A stretch of 64,000 nucleotides of DNA from Paraburkholderia youngii (lineage in GTDB: Bacteria; Pseudomonadota; Gammaproteobacteria; Burkholderiales; Burkholderiaceae), in contig NZ_JAALDK010000003.1 of assembly GCF_013366925.1 (NCBI RefSeq), forward strand, positions 791,104 to 855,103, read 5' to 3'. Below are positions 58,956 through 64,000 of the stretch, piece after piece. Below the pieces are notes generated by a model. The model worked only from the letters and a program-made list of their open reading frames with translations, searched no databases and was not told where the DNA came from. The position numbers and the translations under genes are program-made. Numbering within the stretch: the stretch's first letter is position 1; every line of letters begins with the position of its first letter.

Positions 58956-61078
58956 GAGTCTCGTGACATAGTGCATCCTTTGGTTAGAAGCCCGGCAGCT
59001 TGAGTGACTTCTCTGCTTCCTGCTGAGCCTTGAAGTGAGGCGGCCGCCGTTCCTTGATAGCCCGTACACCTTCCCTGACGGCTTCGGAATCGAGCGCAGC
59101 AACAGGGACCTGCCGAGGGCGCGGAGGGCATGAGTTGGGTCGCAGGCAGTATTCCCTCACGTATCAGACGGTGAATCGAGCTCCCGTAAATTCCCAGTCG
59201 CCGTGAGGCCTCTTCCACGCAGATTGTCTCCGCATGTGATGGCATCGGATCGAATGGCGCAATGCCCAGCCGTTCACGCAGTTCGGTAACACGAACCGTG
59301 GTCCAGGTCTTTCCGTCTGGCGATTTGCATCGCATGCGGTTCATGGTCACCGCAAGCTCCCTGTCCGGCCACTGCCCACCAAGCTTGCGCATGACCTCAA
59401 CAGCACTGAAGTGTTGGCTGGATGGATACCGTCCAACATTTACGCGTGCGACGCGTAGCTCCGTATGCCGACCACCGGTCCAATGGACTGTGGCGATCGC
59501 TTCATTCGTGCTGTCGTCCAGATCAATCACGACTTCCTGAATGAGAATACGGGTCAGCCGCTGCTTTGTCCGCATGTCGGTGCCCGGCGCATTCCACGCC
59601 GCTGGGAGGTCGTACGCGAGCGTCATCAGCTGTGCCTGGTCGATCGCCGGCCGGCTTGCGACCTCGCGGTCCAGAAGCGCTGCCCGCTCTTCGAGGTGAG
59701 CGACACGTTCAAGCGCCGCATTCCAGCGTGTTTCAAGCTCGCGTGCAACCAACCGCTTCGTCGGATCGACGACCTCATACCGGCGCGCCGCAAGAGATGC
59801 ATCGTAGCGTGCTTCCTCGAGTTCACAGGACAACGCGCGACGCACATCGTCATCTGCGCGCGATGTTTGCTCTGCAGCGCGGATGGCCGCTTCCACAGCA
59901 TGTTCCGAAACCGCTTCGAGAATTGCCGCCGCCACCGCTTTGTCGACACGTACTCCACCGATTCCGATACAGAGAATCGCTCCGACATGTGCCTCGTCGC
60001 CGCGGCAGTAATAGCGATGCGCGTGACCGGCTCTCATTCCGTAGTTCACTCGCATCATTCGACCGCATCGGCCACATCGCGCCAGACCAGTCAGCAACGC
60101 CCGCCCGCCACGAGCAGATCGGCGGGAAGCTCGCTTCTTCATATGTGTGTTCTCGGCAATCATCCTTTGATGCTCCTCGAACTGATCCCACGTGATATAG
60201 CCTGGGTGATGGTCATGCAACAGTACGCTCCATTCCTTCATCGGCTTGGAGTGGCCTTCAGTCTTACGAGCCCGTCCGTCGACGACGGCAGTGCGTTGCG
60301 TCGTCCTTCCAAACACATACGCCCCAGCATAAACCGGATGTTCCAGCATCTGGACGACCGTGTGATATGCAGGCCGGCTCCATTCGATCCGGATGCCAGC
60401 GGGGCCGTGCCGCGTTACAGGCAGCTTGACATTGGATTGTATGGCCCATAGCAGCACCTGACGGGCACTGCCGAGTTCGCGGAACTTACGGAAGAGCACC
60501 CGGATGGACTCGGCAACCCGTTCGTCTGGATCCATCTCGATCTGCCCAAGCTCATTCCAGCAGTAGCCCGGAGGTAGTGCAAAGCGCAATTCGCCTCGCC
60601 GTGCCTTCGAATCACGCGCGGCAATGCCACGCTGCCGCAGCAGACTGAGTTCGTACTCCGACATCGTGCCTTTGAGTCCGAGCAGGAGCCGATCGTTGAC
60701 CAGCCTGGGGTCATAAATACCGTCGTGATCAACGACGACCGTGCCGACCAGTGCGCAAAGATCAATGAGATGGTGCCAATCGCGGCCGTTGCGCGCAAGT
60801 CGTGAAGCCTCGAGACAGAACACGGCGCCAACGGATCCTGCACACACTGACGCGACCAGCTTCTGGAACCCGGGACGTTCGATACTGCCGGAACCCGAAC
60901 GTCCAAGGTCATCGTCGATCGTCGTCACTGAAGCAAAGCCCATGGCTCGTGCAGATTCGGCGAGCGCGTACTGACGATTCTGGCTCTCCGTGTGCTCCAC
61001 CACCTGGCTCATGGTTGACTGCCGGACGTAGACCACTGCGCCTCGGCAGAGATGATCAGCAGAGATCTTCTGGCTCAT
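58850..61078 (-). CDS. Large serine recombinase, C-terminal frameshift
   Basis: This site-specific recombinase has the N-terminal resolvase domain (GAVVYVRQSTMSQVVEHTES, catalytic Ser at residue 21, with ASRLARNGRDWHHLIDLCAL), a recombinase domain, and a zinc ribbon (GLARCGRCGRMMRVNY then YYCRGDEAHVG). A coiled-coil region and a C-terminal excisionase-like helix-turn-helix (CVEEASRRLGIYGSSIHRLI) follow. Just after this, near 59123, one extra base moves the expected ending (QVPVAALDSEAVREGVRAIK then KSLKLPGF, stop at 58984-58986) out of frame. The present frame instead runs on past the element edge into tnpB. Activity is therefore uncertain, although the catalytic parts are intact. Confidence 0.85.
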   Translation of the reverse strand: MSQKISADHLCRGAVVYVRQSTMSQVVEHTESQNRQYALAESARAMGFASVTTIDDDLGRSGSGSIERPGFQKLVASVCAGSVGAVFCLEASRLARNGRDWHHLIDLCALVGTVVVDHDGIYDPRLVNDRLLLGLKGTMSEYELSLLRQRGIAARDSKARRGELRFALPPGYCWNELGQIEMDPDERVAESIRVLFRKFRELGSARQVLLWAIQSNVKLPVTRHGPAGIRIEWSRPAYHTVVQMLEHPVYAGAYVFGRTTQRTAVVDGRARKTEGHSKPMKEWSVLLHDHHPGYITWDQFEEHQRMIAENTHMKKRASRRSARGGRALLTGLARCGRCGRMMRVNYGMRAGHAHRYYCRGDEAHVGAILCIGIGGVRVDKAVAAAILEAVSEHAVEAAIRAAEQTSRADDDVRRALSCELEEARYDASLAARRYEVVDPTKRLVARELETRWNAALERVAHLEERAALLDREVASRPAIDQAQLMTLAYDLPAAWNAPGTDMRTKQRLTRILIQEVVIDLDDSTNEAIATVHWTGGRHTELRVARVNVGRYPSSQHFSAVEVMRKLGGQWPDRELAVTMNRMRCKSPDGKTWTTVRVTELRERLGIAPFDPMPSHAETICVEEASRRLGIYGSSIHRLIREGILPATQLMPSAPSAGPCCCARFRSRQGRCTGYQGTAAASLQGSAGSREVTQAAGLLTKGCTMSRDSHDARETGRCAPRTDHDRVLTAPARQVHPCHGAYR
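58947..58976. other. Left attachment junction of the serine-recombinase element
   Basis: The tnpB sequence CGTGG ends at 58955. Nine bases further lies GACATAGTGCAT (58965-58976). The mirrored half-site occurs at the right end at the same distance. Confidence 0.7.
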
Positions 61079-61253
61079 CGCGATCTCCTCGGTCGGTTAT
61101 GTTCGCCGGCTTTCCCAGCGCTTCCAGCAGAAGTGCCGCGAGCGCGTCGATCACTTCCTCCCGTCGATTCCCCACTATGGCTGCGTCGAAGGTGGGATCC
61201 AGGTGCAGTTCCAGCGGAAGCTGTACGCCGGGTTCTCTTTGCAGTCGTCTCAT
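61056..61253 (-). CDS. Small conserved-looking protein upstream of serine recombinase
   Basis: This 65-residue acidic protein has REPGVQLPLELHLDPTFDAA and EVIDALAALLLEALGKPAN. Its frame overlaps the recombinase start by 23 bases and the preceding frame throughout, so translational coupling is likely. I recognise no family with certainty. Position suggests an accessory or recombination-directionality role, which is inference. Confidence 0.55.
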   Translation of the reverse strand: MRRLQREPGVQLPLELHLDPTFDAAIVGNRREEVIDALAALLLEALGKPANITDRGDRDEPEDLC

Positions 61254-61539
61254 CGGAATGGCCTTCCGTTGACAGAGGCTTCGATGATCCTCCTGCGGCG
61301 GAGTGGCGCTTCCGATCAGACAGGACGCGGCACAAGAAGGCCAGCGCTTCGGCGCTCACTTGCGGTTCGCCAAGCGACATTGCCGAGCATATCGACGCAT
61401 CGAGCATCCAGGCTGGCAGTTCGCGGGAGATCTGTTGCGGGACGTCGAGGTGAACCATCTGATTCCCGCGGCGCCCAGTGCGGCGGACCAGCCTGTATTC
61501 CTGGCCGTAGGCGGGGTGCCAGCGGTATGCGATCACCAC
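61075..61539 (-). CDS. DUF5372-like protein of the serine-recombinase element
   Basis: The protein starts YRWHPAYGQEYRLVRRTGRR and continues VHLDVPQQISRELPAWMLD and SLGEPQVSAEALAFLCRVLS. The opening resembles small DUF5372 proteins that accompany recombinases (recalled, not searched). After about residue 85 it becomes low-complexity because the next gene overlaps it in another frame. It is first in the element's gene order. Confidence 0.55.
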   Translation of the reverse strand: MVIAYRWHPAYGQEYRLVRRTGRRGNQMVHLDVPQQISRELPAWMLDASICSAMSLGEPQVSAEALAFLCRVLSDRKRHSAAGGSSKPLSTEGHSDETTAKRTRRTASAGTAPGSHLRRSHSGESTGGSDRRARGTSAGSAGKAGEHNRPRRSR

Positions 61540-61553
61540 AATTTGCGATCGGT

Positions 61554-61580
61554 ATGTTGAATGTCGTGTGGCGTGGTGAC
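61554..61580. other. Right attachment junction of the serine-recombinase element
   Basis: Read from the minus strand, GACATTCAACAT (61565 to 61554) is nine bases from the GG at 61575-61576. This is the same spacing as at the left end, and it shares the GACAT-N4-CAT pattern. Confidence 0.7.
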
Positions 61581-61772
61581 CTCATCAAGATTTTATGGTG
61601 GAGCGGCGACGGCATGAACCTGTACGCGAAACGACTCGAGCGTGGACGCTTCGTGTGGCCGCAGGCGGACTCGGGAACAGTCCATCTGTCAGCCGCCCAA
61701 CTGTCGATGCTGCTCGAAGGGATTGACTGGCGGCATCCCGAGCGGACGTGGCAGCCGACGCACGCGGCATAA
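61577..61772 (+). pseudogene. tnpB: IS66 TnpB, C-terminal half
   Basis: The frame DLIKILWWSGDGMNLYAKRL then ERGRFVWPQADSGTVHLSAA completes TnpB after the inserted element and ends at 61772. Its own start is missing, so TnpB is not made unless the element excises. Confidence 0.92.
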
Positions 61773-61823
61773 GGCAGGGTGCGGGAGCCCACAGGCGCGT
61801 GGCCTTCATTTACACTGTCATGC

Positions 61824-63368
61824 ATGCCAGCCAGCCATCTGCCCGATGACATCGCCGCTCTGAAGCGCATCGTTGCCTCGCGCGACGAGACCATCGCGCA
61901 GTTGCTGGCCGAGATCTCGCGACTGAAGCGATGGCAGTATGGCCGCTCATCTGAGCGCATGACAGAACTGATGGACCAGCTGCAGCTCGCGCTCGGTGAG
62001 CTGCCTGTTCATGAACCAGATATGGCCGCACCGGCGAAGGCGCCTGATGCCGACGCGACTGCGGATACGTCGGCCACTACGAACCTTGTCCCACTGCGCC
62101 GCAAGTCACGGCACTTCCCTGCCCATCTTCCTCGCGAAACAGTTGTGCATGCGCCGTCAAACTGCGGATGCCCGGAATGCGGCAAACAGATGCGTGCGCT
62201 GGGCGAAGACGTCTCGGAGGTGCTCGACTATGTGCCCGGCTACTTCAAGGTACTGCGTCACGTACGTCCGAAGCTGAGCTGCCCGCGCTGTGCCGCAGTA
62301 GTACAGGAGCCGGCACCTTCGCGGCCGATAGCACGCTCGATGGCGGGTGCGGGGCTGCTCGCACAGGTCGTCGTCGCGAAGTACGCTGACCATATGCCGC
62401 TATATCGGCAGGCCGGCATCTATCGCCGTGCGGGCATCGAACTGGACCGGGCAACACTGGCTTCGTGGGTGCGTGAAGCGGCTGCCCTGCTGCAACCCCT
62501 GTCCGACGCACTCGGTGGTTACGTGCGCGCCGCAGACAAGATCCATACCGACGACACGCCCGTGCCGGTGCTGGAGCCGGGGCGTGGCAAGACACGCACG
62601 GCGCGCCTGTGGACCTATGTGCGCGATGACCGCCCGGCAGGAAGCCACGCGCCACCAGCCGTCTGGTACAGGTACTCACCCGACCGCAAAGGTGAGCGAC
62701 CTCGGGAACATCTGGCGGGCTACACGGGAATCCTGCAGGCAGATGCCTTCAGCGGGTACGACGCGCTGTATCGTGACGGCACGGTCATCGAGGCCGGGTG
62801 CTGGGCGCATGCGCGGCGCAAGTTCTATGACCTGTACAAGCTGGACAGCTCACCAATTGCCGAGGAAGCACTGCGCCGAATTGGGGCGCTGTATGCCGTT
62901 GAACGCGAGGTTCGAGGCCAGACGCCGGACGTGCGCCTGTCTGCGCGTCAGCTGCGCTCGGCCCCATTGCTCGCTGATCTGAAGGCTCGGTACGAACACA
63001 CGCTGTCACAGGTATCGGCGAAGTCGGGGCTGGCGAAGGCGATTAAGTACTCGCTGGGGCACTGGCATGCGCTCACACGCTATTGCGAAGACGGGCGCGT
63101 CGAGGTGGACAACAATACGGCGGAGCGCGCGATCAGGCCGCTGGTTCTCGGCAGGCGCAACTATCTGTTCGCTGGCTCCGACGGCGGTGGCCAAAGCGCG
63201 GCGGTGATCTATAGCCTGATCGGTACGGCACGCCTGAACGGCATCGAGCCGTTTGCCTACCTGCGCACGGTGTTTGAGCGCATCGCCGATCATCCCATCA
63301 ACCGCATCGACGAGTTGCTGCCGTGGCGCCTGAAGCCGGCTGCATACATCGAGCAGCAAGCCGCCTGA
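61824..63368 (+). CDS. tnpC: IS66 transposase TnpC
   Basis: This intact 514-residue transposase has an N-terminal leucine-zipper-like segment (VASRDETIAQLLAEISRLKR, QYGRSSERM) and a zinc-finger region (CGCPECGKQMRAL, LSCPRCAAVV). The DDE core has IHTDDTPVPVLEPGRGKTRT, LQADAFSGYDALY and CWAHARRKFYDLY, then VDNNTAERAIRPLVLGRRNY with the Glu, and a C-terminal tail EPFAYLRTVFERIADHPINR. The start at 61824 (MPASHLPDDIAALKRI) is preferred over an in-frame GTG at 61779. Confidence 0.92.
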   Translation: MPASHLPDDIAALKRIVASRDETIAQLLAEISRLKRWQYGRSSERMTELMDQLQLALGELPVHEPDMAAPAKAPDADATADTSATTNLVPLRRKSRHFPAHLPRETVVHAPSNCGCPECGKQMRALGEDVSEVLDYVPGYFKVLRHVRPKLSCPRCAAVVQEPAPSRPIARSMAGAGLLAQVVVAKYADHMPLYRQAGIYRRAGIELDRATLASWVREAAALLQPLSDALGGYVRAADKIHTDDTPVPVLEPGRGKTRTARLWTYVRDDRPAGSHAPPAVWYRYSPDRKGERPREHLAGYTGILQADAFSGYDALYRDGTVIEAGCWAHARRKFYDLYKLDSSPIAEEALRRIGALYAVEREVRGQTPDVRLSARQLRSAPLLADLKARYEHTLSQVSAKSGLAKAIKYSLGHWHALTRYCEDGRVEVDNNTAERAIRPLVLGRRNYLFAGSDGGGQSAAVIYSLIGTARLNGIEPFAYLRTVFERIADHPINRIDELLPWRLKPAAYIEQQAA

Positions 63369-63379
63369 CAATCAATCCG

Positions 63380-63976
63380 ATGGTCCAACCCCGCAAACCT
63401 GCCGTGCGCCTGGTCAAGGCGCCAGTGCCCGACTACGTACTGCGCGTTGAGCTGAAGTACATCAAGCCGGCGATCTGGCGACGAATCATCGTTCCCGGCT
63501 CGATCCGGCTGGGCAAGCTGCATGTCGTGCTGCAACTAGCCATGGGCTGGGAGGGCGGGCACCTGCACGAGTTCGTCTTCGGCGAAACCAACTATGGTGA
63601 ACCTGATGACTTCGGATTCCAGAGCGATCCACCGATGCTCAATGAAGCACGGGTCACGCTGGCGAAGGCGCTGGGCGGGCTGAAGTCATTCACCTACATC
63701 TACGACTACGGTGACAACTGGCAGCATCGGATCAAGGTCGAGAAGGCGCTGATGCCTGATCCAGACATGCGCCGGCCGCTGTGCACGGACGGGCAGAATG
63801 CGTGTCCACCGGAAGATGTCGGTGGAGTGCCGGGATATGCCGACTTCCTCGAAGCGATCACCGATCCGACGCACGAGGAGCACGACCACTTCCTCGAGTG
63901 GTGTGGCGGCAACTTCGATCCCGCCGCCTTCGATCTCGTGCTCACGAATCAGCGGTTCTCAGAGGTCAAGTTCTGA
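63380..63976 (+). CDS. Plasmid pRiA4b ORF-3-like passenger protein
   Basis: This 198-residue protein belongs to the pRiA4b ORF-3 family: YVLRVELKYIKPAIWRRIIV, LHVVLQLAMGWEGGHLHEFV, FTYIYDYGDNWQHRIKVEKA, PEDVGGVPGYADFLEAITDP and HFLEWCGGNFDPAAFDL. The function is unknown. It starts 11 bases after tnpC, so it is probably transcribed with the IS66 genes as a passenger. Confidence 0.88.
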   Translation: MVQPRKPAVRLVKAPVPDYVLRVELKYIKPAIWRRIIVPGSIRLGKLHVVLQLAMGWEGGHLHEFVFGETNYGEPDDFGFQSDPPMLNEARVTLAKALGGLKSFTYIYDYGDNWQHRIKVEKALMPDPDMRRPLCTDGQNACPPEDVGGVPGYADFLEAITDPTHEEHDHFLEWCGGNFDPAAFDLVLTNQRFSEVKF

Positions 63977-64000
63977 TCGTCAAGACGGCCTCAGATTGAC

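Larger units (their letters stand above)
58956..61576 (-). mobile_element. 2.6-kb serine-recombinase element inside IS66 tnpB
   Basis: The boundaries were set by rejoining tnpB: GG at 58954-58955 and at 61575-61576 are interchangeable, giving a 2621-bp insertion with no other duplication, as expected for two-base crossover by a large serine recombinase. It carries three overlapping minus-strand frames: a DUF5372-like protein, a 65-residue protein and the recombinase. Confidence 0.85.
58304..64000 (+). mobile_element. IS66-family element B, with serine-recombinase element inserted in tnpB (right end outside window)
   Basis: The left end GTAAGCGTCATTCCGTGG lies at 58304. Genes in order are tnpA, tnpB (interrupted), tnpC and a pRiA4b ORF-3-like passenger. 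No right end resembling the left repeat appears before 64000. Confidence 0.8.

Noticed and set aside
59465..60451. 328-codon plus-strand frame
   Set aside because: It is antisense to the serine recombinase domain region; composition is typical of a mirror frame.
1..64000. CRISPR arrays, tRNA and rRNA genes
   Set aside because: No regularly spaced repeats and no recognisable structural RNA gene were seen on reading through the window; small RNAs cannot be excluded.

Overview
The window looks like part of a symbiotic replicon of a beta-rhizobium. Paraburkholderia is most likely, with Cupriavidus as the alternative. The nodulation genes run nodB-C-I-J-H-A-S-U with a divergent nodD and a nod box, which is the order I recall for Mimosa-nodulating beta-rhizobia. 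NifA carries the cysteine motif of oxygen-sensitive rhizobial NifA, and many insertion sequences are of types common in Burkholderiales. The genus was inferred from gene content, not from a database match.

Layout. 1-4.7 kb: nifN (runs off the left edge), nifE with a -24/-12 promoter, and nifA, all on the minus strand. 5.4-9.65 kb: a LysR regulator divergent from a heme-oxygenase-like protein and an ATP-grasp ligase, a small locus I cannot assign to a known pathway. 9.65-19.9 kb: nodD, nod box, nodBCIJHASU and a stand-alone APS kinase that would feed the NodH sulfotransferase. 20.1-26.0 kb: a complete tripartite RND efflux system (NodT-family outer membrane protein, membrane fusion protein, RND pump). 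27.2-31.7 kb: iaaM-iaaH, the indole-3-acetamide route to auxin, followed by a carboxyltransferase gene. 33.6-38.7 kb: a rhizobitoxine-like locus with a LysE exporter, a class-I glutamine-amidotransferase-type hydrolase, an RtxC-like desaturase and a frameshifted RtxA-like gene. 39.4-49.5 kb: an IS graveyard (IS5, IS110 and IS6 families) with a broken MFS gene and a frameshifted porin. 50.4-52.65 kb: beta-carbonic anhydrase plus a SulP transporter. 53.0-64.0 kb: nested mobile elements.

Together the genes could make sulfated, N-methylated and carbamoylated Nod factors, auxin and possibly an ethylene-synthesis inhibitor, export small molecules, and drive nitrogenase cofactor assembly under NifA. 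This is a compact host-signalling block.

The two sharpest structural observations are in the right arm. (1) A 2,621-bp serine-recombinase element sits exactly inside the tnpB gene of an IS66 element: removing 58956-61576 restores an intact 115-codon frame, and the element ends carry matching inverted half-sites. (2) A recombinase-in-trio (RIT) element with 35-bp perfect inverted repeats and a 36-bp palindrome at one end sits inside the tnpC of another IS66 copy, which itself interrupts an IS6-family transposase. No tRNA, rRNA or CRISPR array was seen.
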